Source: CBDCGW01 sp964430745
GTDB taxonomy: Bacteria; Acidobacteriota; UBA890
Length of the DNA: 7,693 bases
Assembly (NCBI GenBank): GCA_964430745.1
Contig: CAYSHI010000075.1
Location: 1 to 7,693, forward strand
Direction of reading: 5' to 3'
Shown in pieces: positions 1-6,906 of this stretch. The position numbers and the translations under genes were made by a program. Positions within the stretch are counted from its first letter, which is position 1. Each line of letters opens with the position of its first letter. The notes under the pieces were generated by a model that was not told the DNA's origin, searched no databases, and was given only the letters and a program-made list of their open reading frames with translations.

Positions 1-1
1 C

Positions 2-670
2 ACGCGCGTGGTGATGTTCAGTCACGTCACGTCGTTGCTGGGTATCAAGTTGCCGGCCGAGGATCTGTGCGCGCTGTCACGCGAGCGCGGCGTCTTGTCC
101 ATCGTCGACGGAGCTCAGGTCGTGGGCCAGATGCCCGTGGACGTGAAGGCAATGGGCTGCGACGCGTACGTTGCCAGCGGGCACAAGTGGTTGTTGGCTC
201 CCAAGGGAACCGGCCTTCTCTACGTCCGTAGCGAAGTCCAGGATCGCTTCTGGGGCACCCTCGTGACGGGTGGGTTCGACAACCGGTCGCTGGGGGCGTT
301 CCGGTTGGCGCGGTTCGGCACCGGCTCGCTCCCACGAGTGTTCGGCCTGCGCGCCGCCGTGCGGTTCATGACGCGGCTTGGAATCGAGCGCGTCGAGCGG
401 TGGGCCAGAATGCTCACGAGCCGGTTGCGTGACGGTCTCGCCGGCATGCCCCACGTGCGGTTGTCGTCGCCTTCAGACCCACGTCTCGCCGCGGCGATGA
501 CGACCTTCGCCGTTTCGGGGACAACGTCCGATCAGGTGCAGGACTTGCTGTGGCGAGAGAGGATTCGCGTTCGCGCCGAGGGCGATGCCGGCGTGCGGCT
601 ATCGGCGCACTTCTATGTGTCGCCGGCCGATATCGACCGGGTCCTCACGGCGGTCGGCTCGATGGGCTGA
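2..670 (+). CDS. Class V PLP-dependent aminotransferase / cysteine desulfurase-like protein (5' truncated)
   Basis: The reading frame is open to the left edge, so the true start lies outside the window; the GTG at 8 is internal. Seen: the sequence opens with TRVVMFSHVTSLLG, the usual strand and loop before the cofactor site. It then has VDGAQ (codons 107-118), whose Asp would contact the PLP pyridine nitrogen and whose Gln stacks at O3', and SGHKW, whose Lys (185-187) is the Schiff-base lysine. FGTGSLP follows, resembling the substrate-site loop of the isopenicillin-N-epimerase-like branch, then a C-terminal small domain ending in a TGA at 668-670. About 220 residues are visible of a family usually near 380-400, so roughly 40% is missing. 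The family includes cysteine desulfurases, selenocysteine lyases, epimerases and kynureninase-like enzymes. The substrate cannot be assigned from this half. No catalytic desulfurase Cys loop is recognisable, so an aminotransferase or epimerase-like role is as likely as desulfuration. Confidence 0.88.
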   Translation, partial: TRVVMFSHVTSLLGIKLPAEDLCALSRERGVLSIVDGAQVVGQMPVDVKAMGCDAYVASGHKWLLAPKGTGLLYVRSEVQDRFWGTLVTGGFDNRSLGAFRLARFGTGSLPRVFGLRAAVRFMTRLGIERVERWARMLTSRLRDGLAGMPHVRLSSPSDPRLAAAMTTFAVSGTTSDQVQDLLWRERIRVRAEGDAGVRLSAHFYVSPADIDRVLTAVGSMG

Positions 671-742
671 TGCGGGTGGCTTCCCCGCCGAAGTGACCGT
701 TCCGTCAGGGGGGCGGCGGCGGGTCTCCGCGCCGATGGCCCG

Positions 743-772
743 TTGACCGGCCCCGCTGCGCCGCGTCATGAT
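743..772 (+). promoter_or_regulatory. Candidate sigma-70-type promoter for the patatin gene, implying a near-leaderless mRNA
   Basis: TTGACC (743-748, five of six matches to TTGACA) is followed after 18 bases by CATGAT (767-772, four of six matches to TATAAT). A start site about 7 bases downstream would fall at about 779, almost on the ATG at 781. The -10 match is only moderate, so this is a candidate and not a firm call. Confidence 0.35.
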
Positions 773-780
773 CAGGAACC

Positions 781-3048
781 ATGAGCACGCCGACGCTGGT
801 GATCGTCGTTGGTCTCGTGGTGGGCTGCTACGCGGTCTACCTGCACCGCCGCCTCTACTTCTTCCAGTATCTGTTTCTCTGCCGACTTCCCGTCACGATT
901 GCGGTGGTCCTGGCGGTGGTGCTGCCCGCGTCGATGGTGTTGCTGTTCGAGAACATGCTCGGCAACCTCGCGGACCTGGGCTTCTGGGGCATCGTCTTTA
1001 CCTCTTGGTTTGCGGTCCACGTCGCCTGGGTCGTTCTGTTTTCCCTGTGGATGCTTCTCGAGGCGATCCCGCGGAGTGCGCGCCTGGGGTTCGTGCGCGA
1101 GGGCCTGCAGATGCCCCTCGTCCCGCCGGACGCGCAAGGCCTGCGTCGGGCGTGGGGCCACATCCGCCGCTGGCCGTTGCGGCTGGCGCTCGGGGCACAT
1201 CGACTCACGCGCGGTGAGCTCGACACGCTGAGCAAACCGGCCCTGCTGTGGTATTCGTTGCTGGCGCTACCGCTCGTCGCCACGCTGGTCTGGAGGTCGA
1301 CCCGCGCCGGGAGCAACGCGCTGTGGGTGAACCTGTGTGCCGCCCTGCTCGGGATAACGCTGGCGTGGTTCGTGAGGCTGGTCGTGATGCGGCTCACGCA
1401 CGGCGCTCCCACCATCATCGAGGTGCCGCTCGAGAAGCTCGTAAAGAAGATCGACGCGAAGGTAAGGGCGTACGTCGCGCGGGCCCCGGCGGCGCACAAG
1501 CGTGACGAGCGACGGCTCGGGTTGACCTACGACCGCGCACCCCGCGATGTCCTCGACCGCCGCCGCGCACGGGCGCTGGCGTTCACCGTGCTGACCTTCT
1601 GTTTCTACATCGCCGGCGCCTACCTGCTGTCGCCCAATCGCCCGGACTGGATGCCCGGCAACGTGCCCGTCTTGCTCCCCGTACTGCTTCTCCTGACGCT
1701 TGCCTGTCTGCTGCTCAGCTGGCTCGCCGCAGTCTTCGACGTGATGCGTGTGCCGGCCTTTCTGACGTTCTTGCTCGTGATGTTCGTGTCCTTTCAGCTT
1801 CTCGGCAAGGACCACTACTACCGCCTGATTCCGGTGGACGACGGCCCCGCCGCCATGAGTCTGACGCCGGAGCAGTTGATCGATCGGTGGGTCCGGGATC
1901 ACACCGGCGACGCCGAACCGGTGATGGTGGTGGTGGCGGCGAGCGGGGGCGGCATCAAGGCGGGGCGATGGGCTGCCGATGTGCTCGCGCAGCTCCAGCA
2001 CGAGGTCGGCGCGCCGTTCGGTGACTCGATCGCACTGATCAGCAGCGTGTCCGGAGGCGCGATGGGGGCGATGTACTTCATCGACCGCTACCGCGACGGC
2101 AACTCTCCCGCCGAGGCAGATCTCTGTGGCATCAAGGCGGCGGCCGGTGCGTCGAGCCTCAACGCGACGTCGTGGGGCTTCCTCTATCGCGACATGTGGA
2201 GCTCGGTGCCGGGCCTGCCGGGCGAGAAGGACCGTGGTTGGGCGCTGGAGCGGGCCTGGGCGCGGAACATGCTCGAACCGGACGCGACCTTGCGCGGATG
2301 GGGCGCCGACGCCCGCGAGGGAAGGCGGCCGGTGCCGGTGTTCAATGCCACGGTGGCGGAGAACGGTGAGCGGTTTCTGTTGACCCCGTTCACCTTCGGT
2401 GACCGCAGCGGGGGACCGTCGAGTCACTGGTTCGGCGGGAACTTCAACGACCTGTATCCCGGCTGGGATCTGTCGGTCGCTACCGCAGCGCGGTTGTCCG
2501 CCACATTCGCCTGGATCAGCCCGATCGCCCGTCCGGCCCTCGGCACGGTGGAGCCCGACGTCGCGTACCACCTGGCCGACGGCGGCTACTTCGACAATCA
2601 CGGGGTGGCGAGCGCCGTGGATTTCCTGCGCGAAGTGAAACACGAGCTCGTGGAGCGAGCCGGCGCGAGCGTCACGCCCAAGGTCCTGCTCCTCCAGATC
2701 CGAGCGGCGACGCCCACCAAGCTACCGATCAGCGAGGGCGCGGGGTTTATCTACGCCATCGCGGGCCCCGGACTCACCATCCTGCAAGTACGCACCGCCA
2801 CCCAGGTGGCACGCAACAACGTCGAGCTCGACCTGCTGCGCGAATCCTGGCCCGAGGAGATCGAGTTCCACACCGTGGTGTTCGACATCGGCTCGGCAGG
2901 CCCGCTGTCATGGCACATGACGGCGTCGGACATTGCGGAGATCGACGCGGTATGGGGTCGGGACGACCTGCGGGACGGGTTGCGAAGCGTCAAGGCGCTG
3001 TTCGGCGACCGCAAACCGCTGAAGGGGCCGATCGACTGCTCGGAGTGA
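781..3048 (+). CDS. Polytopic membrane protein with C-terminal patatin-like phospholipase domain
   Basis: A 755-residue protein. The start is fixed by an in-frame TGA at 769-771 with no other start codon before ATG 781; the next Met is residue 52, inside a membrane segment. The only Shine-Dalgarno-like sequence, AGGA at 774-777, is just 3 bases from the ATG. Hydrophobic segments lie near residues 4-20, 36-56, 68-93, 153-171, 181-203, 265-285, 296-320 and 324-342. Arg/Lys-rich loops at 94-152 and 204-264 are probably cytosolic. The patatin domain covers about 381-640: glycine-rich oxyanion loop SGGGIKAG (388-395), nucleophile Ser424 in SSVSGGAMG, and the dyad Asp600 in ADGGYFDN. Patatin-like proteins are Ser/Asp lipid acyl hydrolases, so membrane phospholipid is the likely substrate (inference). 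The elbow reads S-V-S-G-G instead of the usual G-x-S-x-G. A helical C-terminal tail follows. Neighbouring genes give no functional clue. Confidence 0.87.
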   Translation: MSTPTLVIVVGLVVGCYAVYLHRRLYFFQYLFLCRLPVTIAVVLAVVLPASMVLLFENMLGNLADLGFWGIVFTSWFAVHVAWVVLFSLWMLLEAIPRSARLGFVREGLQMPLVPPDAQGLRRAWGHIRRWPLRLALGAHRLTRGELDTLSKPALLWYSLLALPLVATLVWRSTRAGSNALWVNLCAALLGITLAWFVRLVVMRLTHGAPTIIEVPLEKLVKKIDAKVRAYVARAPAAHKRDERRLGLTYDRAPRDVLDRRRARALAFTVLTFCFYIAGAYLLSPNRPDWMPGNVPVLLPVLLLLTLACLLLSWLAAVFDVMRVPAFLTFLLVMFVSFQLLGKDHYYRLIPVDDGPAAMSLTPEQLIDRWVRDHTGDAEPVMVVVAASGGGIKAGRWAADVLAQLQHEVGAPFGDSIALISSVSGGAMGAMYFIDRYRDGNSPAEADLCGIKAAAGASSLNATSWGFLYRDMWSSVPGLPGEKDRGWALERAWARNMLEPDATLRGWGADAREGRRPVPVFNATVAENGERFLLTPFTFGDRSGGPSSHWFGGNFNDLYPGWDLSVATAARLSATFAWISPIARPALGTVEPDVAYHLADGGYFDNHGVASAVDFLREVKHELVERAGASVTPKVLLLQIRAATPTKLPISEGAGFIYAIAGPGLTILQVRTATQVARNNVELDLLRESWPEEIEFHTVVFDIGSAGPLSWHMTASDIAEIDAVWGRDDLRDGLRSVKALFGDRKPLKGPIDCSE

Positions 3049-3061
3049 ACGGCACGGCCGT
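3049..3061. terminator. Small hairpin between convergent genes, weak terminator candidate
   Basis: ACGGC (3049-3053) and GCCGT (3057-3061) form a perfect 5-bp stem with a 3-base loop, starting right after the patatin stop codon. The amidohydrolase stop is only 34 bases from the patatin stop, so a two-way terminator would be expected here. There is no T-tract on either side, so any intrinsic termination would be weak. Confidence 0.25.
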
Positions 3062-3082
3062 CTCGGATCCGTCGGGGGCAGG

Positions 3083-4819
3083 TTAGTTGCTCCCTCCCAC
3101 CGGCCTTGTGTAGACCACCTCACCCCCGATGACCGTCATGTCCGGCTCGATCTTCCAGATGTCCTCGGCCGGGATGGTCATGTAGTCCACCGGGATAACC
3201 ACGAAATCGGCGAGCTTCCCGACCTCGATGGATCCCAGAATGTCTTCGGCGAACATCGCGTAGGCGCCACCCATGGTGGCGGCGCGCAACGCCTCTTCCC
3301 GGGTCATGGCCTGTTCCGGGATCCAGCCACCCCGCGGGTTGTTTTCCCGGTCCTGACGGGTCACTGCCGCGTGCAGGGTGTAGAACGGGTTGTGAGGGGA
3401 CACCGAGAAGTCGGTACCCGTCGCCACGACGACGCCGAGATCCAGTAGATCGCTCCAGTTGTATGCGTTCTTCAAACGCTCGGCGCCGATTCTGGATTCC
3501 GCGAAGTGCATGTCCTCGGTGGCATGCAGCGGCTGCATGGACGCGATAATGCTCAGTTCGACAAGCCGGGGCACATCCTCCGGGGTGAACACCTGCGCGT
3601 GCTCCAGCGCGAACCTGACATCCTTGCCGTCCATCCCGGTCGCCTGCAGGGCCCTTTCGTAGGCGTTGATGGCGACCCGATTTCCACCATCACCGATGCA
3701 GTGGATCCGCATGTTGAAACCGATCTGCAGCAACTCGGTCGCAGATTGCGCGATCTGGTCTTCGCTCAGTACGGGTTCTCCACGGTAGCCGGGATAGTCG
3801 GCGTAGTCCTCGAGGAAAAGCGCGCCTCTCGATCCCAGAGCACCGTCTGCAAATGCCTTGACCGACTGGACGAAGTACTTGTTCTCGTGATTCAGCGGTT
3901 GGCCCAGCTGCTTCGCGGTGCGCTCGTGGACCATCTCGTTGATCCGAATCCTGAGCAGGCCGACCTCGTAGAGCTTGATCCGTCTCTGGAGCTCGTCGTA
4001 TCCGGTCATGCCGGCGCCATGGACCGTCGTCAGACCGGTGGCGATGGCCAGCTGAGTCCCTTCGACGAGATTTCGGCTTTCCTCGTAGTCGGTCGTCGGG
4101 GGCAACGACGGAACGAGCCGGGTCAATGCCGCCGGTGCTCTTTCCACGAACTCGCCGGTGGGCTCCCCGTTGTCGTCCTTCTTGATATGACCGCCGGGGG
4201 GGTCGGGGGTGTCGCGGGTGATGCCGGCAAGCTCCAGGGCTTTGCTGTTGGCCCCGCTGCCGTGTGTGTATCGGATGATGTAGACGGGGTTGTTCGGGGC
4301 TACCGCATCGATCAGCTCCTTGCGAAACACCGGCGGATCCCAGACATCCGACATCCAACCGCCCAGCACCAGCCACCTCGGCTCCGGCCCGGGCCGCATT
4401 CCTTCCCCCGTTTCCAGGGAGCGCTTGATCACTTCCTGCATCCGCTCCACCGAAGCCCACTCACCGAGCGCCGGCCTGATGTCCGGAGTTCGTGGATAGA
4501 GGAGGCGCTCTCCGTACCTGACGTGCACATGGGCATCGTGCAGGCCGGGGATGATGGTCTTGCCGTCCAGGTCGACCACGAAGGTCAGGGGGCCGATATG
4601 GGCCCGGGCTCCGGCATCGTCACCCACGTAGATGAACCGACCATCCTTCACTGCAATTGCGGACGCTGCGCTGAACGCGTCGTCGACCGTGTAGATGTTC
4701 CCGTTCAGGTACACGCGGTCAGCTTCTTGAGCCTCACAAACTGCTGCCGGGGCGAGTGTGAACAACGCCAGCAGCACGAAGGCGGAGAGAACGCCGGCCC
4801 GTCGTCTTGTCCGGTTCAT
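3083..4819 (-). CDS. Exported YtcJ-type amidohydrolase (metal-dependent hydrolase)
   Basis: A 578-residue protein. The start at 4819 is supported by AAAGGAG with an 8-base spacer and by a signal peptide: basic MNRTRRR, a hydrophobic core to about residue 27, and likely cleavage near 28-30. Cys28 has Val before it, so it does not make a good lipobox. The mature part begins with the amidohydrolase beta-sandwich, then PGLHDAHVH (HxH metal ligands His97 and His99), KAFADGALGSRG (321-332), RIHCIGDGGNR (His373), LEHAQ (His407), and TGTDFSVSP with Asp470, the usual catalytic/metal Asp. The C-terminal GSIEVGKLADFVV returns to the sandwich. This motif order is that of the YtcJ / N-substituted-formamide-deformylase branch, which hydrolyses C-N bonds in amides and similar compounds. 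The real substrate is unknown. The export signal predicts action outside the cytoplasm. It is divergent from the beta-propeller gene and convergent with the patatin gene. Confidence 0.93.
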   Translation of the reverse strand: MNRTRRRAGVLSAFVLLALFTLAPAAVCEAQEADRVYLNGNIYTVDDAFSAASAIAVKDGRFIYVGDDAGARAHIGPLTFVVDLDGKTIIPGLHDAHVHVRYGERLLYPRTPDIRPALGEWASVERMQEVIKRSLETGEGMRPGPEPRWLVLGGWMSDVWDPPVFRKELIDAVAPNNPVYIIRYTHGSGANSKALELAGITRDTPDPPGGHIKKDDNGEPTGEFVERAPAALTRLVPSLPPTTDYEESRNLVEGTQLAIATGLTTVHGAGMTGYDELQRRIKLYEVGLLRIRINEMVHERTAKQLGQPLNHENKYFVQSVKAFADGALGSRGALFLEDYADYPGYRGEPVLSEDQIAQSATELLQIGFNMRIHCIGDGGNRVAINAYERALQATGMDGKDVRFALEHAQVFTPEDVPRLVELSIIASMQPLHATEDMHFAESRIGAERLKNAYNWSDLLDLGVVVATGTDFSVSPHNPFYTLHAAVTRQDRENNPRGGWIPEQAMTREEALRAATMGGAYAMFAEDILGSIEVGKLADFVVIPVDYMTIPAEDIWKIEPDMTVIGGEVVYTRPVGGSN

Positions 4820-4827
4820 CTGATCGG

Positions 4828-4834
4828 CTCCTTT
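4828..4834 (-). promoter_or_regulatory. Shine-Dalgarno sequence of the amidohydrolase gene
   Basis: On the minus strand this reads AAAGGAG, 8 bases before the ATG at 4819-4817. It is a strong match at ideal spacing and selects this start codon over downstream in-frame codons. Confidence 0.8.
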
Positions 4835-4869
4835 GGCTTCTGGTCAGGCTGAAACTACGACTTGCGTGT

Positions 4870-4892
4870 CTGAATTCTACGCGTGGATTCAG
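4870..4892. promoter_or_regulatory. Inverted repeat overlapping the amidohydrolase promoter, candidate operator
   Basis: CTGAAT (4870-4875) and ATTCAG (4887-4892) form a perfect 6-bp dyad with an 11-base spacer. The dyad covers the -10 element and most of the -10/-35 spacer, where a dimeric repressor would block RNA polymerase. The regulator is not encoded in the window. It is not a LexA box of the CTG-N10-CAG type, because the CTG and CAG are 17 bases apart. Confidence 0.4.
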
Positions 4893-4902
4893 CGGTTATC
4901 AA
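4874..4902 (-). promoter_or_regulatory. Near-consensus sigma-70-type promoter of the amidohydrolase gene
   Basis: Read on the minus strand, TTGATA (4902-4897) and TAGAAT (4879-4874) each match the consensus at five of six positions and are separated by exactly 17 bases. The expected transcription start is near 4867, giving a leader of about 48 bases that includes the AAAGGAG ribosome binding site. Confidence 0.6.
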
Positions 4903-4963
4903 AGATCGTCGCGGGCACGCATGGCGGCATGGCTTTCGGAGTCTCTTGCAGTCTTTTCGGGCG

Positions 4964-4969
4964 TATACT
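4964..4969 (+). promoter_or_regulatory. Possible -10 element for the beta-propeller gene
   Basis: TATACT matches TATAAT at five of six positions and would start transcription about 20 bases before the GTG at 4997. No convincing -35 lies at normal distance; the nearest candidate, TTGCAG at 4946-4951, is only 12 bases away. An activator-dependent promoter is possible. Confidence 0.3.
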
Positions 4970-4987
4970 GGGAGGTAGCTCCCCGCT

Positions 4988-4992
4988 GGAGG
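4988..4992 (+). promoter_or_regulatory. Shine-Dalgarno sequence selecting a GTG start
   Basis: GGAGG lies 4 bases before the GTG at 4997-4999. The spacing is slightly short. It supports the GTG start, which is also needed to give a complete signal peptide. Confidence 0.65.
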
Positions 4993-4996
4993 AAGC

Positions 4997-6268
4997 GTGA
5001 GAGTTACCTCTCCCGGCTGCGTCGCTCTGACCCTGGCCGGCGCAGCCCTGCTTGTTGCCGCTCCCACTCCCGATCGCGCTGACTGGCCGCAATGGCGCGG
5101 CGCCGGAGGGGACGGTTCCGTCTCCACCGCCGCACCATCGGAATGGCCCGCAGAGCTGACTCTGGTGTGGGACCGGAGGATCGGTGGCGGATACTCGGGT
5201 CCGGTTGTCGCCGGCGATCGCGTGTGGGTGCACTCTCGGCAAGACCCGGTGGAGGTCGTCAGCGCCCTTTCTCTCGGCAGCGGCGAGACCCTCTGGAGCC
5301 GGCGTTATGAGGTGCCCTTCGAGCAGGATCACGATGCGCGCGACCATGGCGAAGGCCCATACGCCACACCGGCGGTTGCCGACGGTCGCCTGTTCACGCT
5401 GAGCATGACCTCGATCCTCTCGGCATGGGACGCCGAGAGCGGTGTCCTGCTGTGGCGCCGCGACTACTCGGAGGTGTTCGATCCGGCGTGGCCTTACTTC
5501 GGCGCGGCCAGCTCGCCGCTGGTGTGGGGGGAGCTGTGCTTTGTCCACTTCGGCAGCATGGGATGGGACCTCGGCCAGCCCGACAGCGGCGCGATGATCG
5601 CGCTCGACGTGGCGGACGGCCGGGAGCGATGGCGATGGGATGGGGACGCCGGGGCCATCGGCTCATCGCCGTTGATTCACCGACTCGGCGGGCGCGAACA
5701 GCTCGTCTTCAAGACGAAGGAGCACATCGTCGGTCTCGACCCGCTAGACGGTAAGGAGCTCTGGCGCATCTATTACCGGGTGGCGCAATACAACACCATC
5801 GTCACGCCACTGCTGATCGGTGACCGGCTCCTTACCTCCGATTGGGACAAGGGGTTTCACGCGTGGAGGATCTGGTCTGACGGGGATTCCTGGAGCGTGA
5901 GCAAGCAGTGGGAAACGAGGGCCGCCTCGTTGTTCATGAGCACGCCGGTGGTTCTCGGCGGGCAGGTCATCGGTTTCTCGCAGTTCCGCGGCGGCCAGCT
6001 TTTCGGCCTGGACCCGGATACCGGCGAGGTGACGTGGACGGGGAGGCCGAGATCGGGGGAGCACGCCTCGCTGGTGGTATGGGGAGAAACCCTGCTGGTC
6101 TTTCGAAACGACGGCCTGCTGATCGTCGGCCGGGTGTCCAGGGATGGTTTTCAGCCGGCGCGCACGTATCGCGTAGCCAGATCGGGTGTGTACGCGCACC
6201 CCGCCGTTGTTGGAAACCTGATCCTGGTCAGGGGCGGGGATCGACTGGCGGCCTTCGCCGTCGACTAG
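4997..6268 (+). CDS. Exported PQQ-binding-like beta-propeller repeat protein
   Basis: A 423-residue protein starting at GTG, placed by GGAGG upstream and by a signal peptide (hydrophobic core about residues 8-22, probable cleavage after Ala22). The mature protein begins DWPQWRG, the typical opening of PQQ-like propellers. Five clear blade motifs of the form A/G-x-D-x-x-x-G-x-x-x-W end at Trp100, Trp153, Trp212, Trp256 and Trp347, with the Asp replaced by Ser in the first. More divergent blades lie around 265-290 and 355-420, so a seven- or eight-bladed single-domain propeller is likely. Proteins of this class include the BamB assembly factor and many secreted scaffolding propellers. No dehydrogenase quinone-site vicinal Cys pair is present: the only Cys in the mature protein is Cys181. 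Enzyme activity is therefore not supported. Not BamB by context: no outer-membrane assembly genes are near. Divergent from the amidohydrolase gene. Confidence 0.9.
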   Translation: MRVTSPGCVALTLAGAALLVAAPTPDRADWPQWRGAGGDGSVSTAAPSEWPAELTLVWDRRIGGGYSGPVVAGDRVWVHSRQDPVEVVSALSLGSGETLWSRRYEVPFEQDHDARDHGEGPYATPAVADGRLFTLSMTSILSAWDAESGVLLWRRDYSEVFDPAWPYFGAASSPLVWGELCFVHFGSMGWDLGQPDSGAMIALDVADGRERWRWDGDAGAIGSSPLIHRLGGREQLVFKTKEHIVGLDPLDGKELWRIYYRVAQYNTIVTPLLIGDRLLTSDWDKGFHAWRIWSDGDSWSVSKQWETRAASLFMSTPVVLGGQVIGFSQFRGGQLFGLDPDTGEVTWTGRPRSGEHASLVVWGETLLVFRNDGLLIVGRVSRDGFQPARTYRVARSGVYAHPAVVGNLILVRGGDRLAAFAVD

Positions 6269-6291
6269 ACACGTCCCTTCGTATCACCCCG

Positions 6292-6792
6292 CTAGGCTTC
6301 GACCTCGCCGCACGCCTCGATCACGATCTCCGCGCTGGTGGCGCCGCTGCCGCTGCCGACCGCTTCGACCGCGCTCACGACATCCATGCCGTCGCTTACG
6401 GCGCCGAACACGCAGTGCTTGCCGTCGAGCCATGGGGTCTCGGCGGTGCACAGGAAGAACTGTGAGCCGTTCGTGTTGGGTCCGGCATTGGCCATCGACA
6501 GGACGCCCGAGCCGCTGTGCTTGAGCTCGAAGTTTTCGTCTTCGAAGCGATCGCCGTAGATCGACTTGCCGCCGGTGCCGTTGCCGCGGGTGAAGTCGCC
6601 ACCCTGGCACATGAAGGAGGGAATCACCCGATGGAACTTCGACCCGGCGTAGCCGTAGCCCTTCTCGCCGGTGCACAGCGCGCGGAAGTTCTCGGAGGTC
6701 TTCGGCGTGACGTCCGAAAGCTCCATGGTGATCCGGCCGGCTGCTTCGCCGCCGATGGTGATGTCGAAGTAAACGGTTGAGTGCACACCCAT
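6292..6792 (-). CDS. Cyclophilin-type peptidyl-prolyl cis-trans isomerase, eukaryotic cyclophilin-A-like
   Basis: A 166-residue single-domain protein without signal peptide, so cytosolic. It catalyses cis-trans isomerisation of X-Pro bonds. The ATG at 6792 has GAGG 9 bases upstream. Active-site residues are all present: Arg55, Phe60, Met61, Gln63 (FHRVIPSFMCQGGDF), Gly72, Ala101-Asn102-Ala103, Gln111, Phe113, Trp121, Leu122 and His126. From about residue 30 the numbering coincides with human cyclophilin A as I recall it. About 82 of 100 residues in 31-130 match my recalled human sequence. Most bacterial cyclophilins (PpiA/PpiB) are more divergent and usually lack the Trp121 that favours cyclosporin binding. 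Bacterial exceptions are known, such as the Streptomyces SanCyp18 type. The gene is convergent with the propeller gene (23 bases between stops) and its upstream region adjoins an IS110 end. A longer overlapping reading frame on the same strand (6284-6940) is a shadow. Confidence 0.95.
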   Translation of the reverse strand: MGVHSTVYFDITIGGEAAGRITMELSDVTPKTSENFRALCTGEKGYGYAGSKFHRVIPSFMCQGGDFTRGNGTGGKSIYGDRFEDENFELKHSGSGVLSMANAGPNTNGSQFFLCTAETPWLDGKHCVFGAVSDGMDVVSAVEAVGSGSGATSAEIVIEACGEVEA

Positions 6793-6863
6793 AGCTTGCT
6801 GCCTCGGTCAGAAAGTGGGAAGTCCTGCGCCCATCATGACACGGCCGGGTGGCTGGATCTGCG

Positions 6864-6906
6864 CCAGGCTCAGCGAACGCCCGGCCACCGGGCGCTGGGC
6901 GGCTGG
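6864..6906. repeat. GC-rich long hairpin between the cyclophilin and the IS110 gene
   Basis: The 135-base gap 6793-6927 has no credible gene. It contains an inverted repeat: outer arm 6864-6875 pairs with 6893-6906 (12 pairs, one a G-U in the plus-strand reading, with a 2-base bulge). A 4-base internal bulge follows, then CCCGG (6880-6884) pairs with CCGGG (6888-6892) around a CCA loop. An alternative 7-bp perfect stem is 6878-6884 / 6888-6894. It lies 22 bases past the recombinase stop. It could be a terminator without T-tract, part of the IS end, or an RNA structure. No firm promoter for the cyclophilin gene was found in this gap. Confidence 0.45.

Noticed and set aside
683..723. Possible terminator after the aminotransferase gene
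   Set aside because: CCCGCCG can pair with CGGCGGG, but the loop is 26 bases and no T-tract follows. Such pairings are expected by chance in GC-rich DNA.
1267..2643. 458-codon open frame on the minus strand inside the patatin gene
   Set aside because: It is fully antisense to a gene with clear family motifs. Its product is rich in Arg, His, Gly and Gln with no recognisable domain, the usual artefact of high-GC third-position bias.
781..3048. Patatin protein as a CBASS-type antiphage effector
   Set aside because: Patatin effectors of CBASS sit beside a cGAS-like nucleotidyltransferase; none is present, and the membrane-fused architecture differs from CapV.
3506..4852. 448-codon open frame on the plus strand opposite the amidohydrolase
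   Set aside because: Antisense to an unmistakable amidohydrolase with SD, promoter and signal peptide. The translation has low-complexity bias and no known motif.
4997..6268. Beta-propeller gene as a quinoprotein alcohol dehydrogenase
   Set aside because: At 423 residues it is shorter than these enzymes and lacks the vicinal Cys pair and any cytochrome motif; only propeller repeats are seen.
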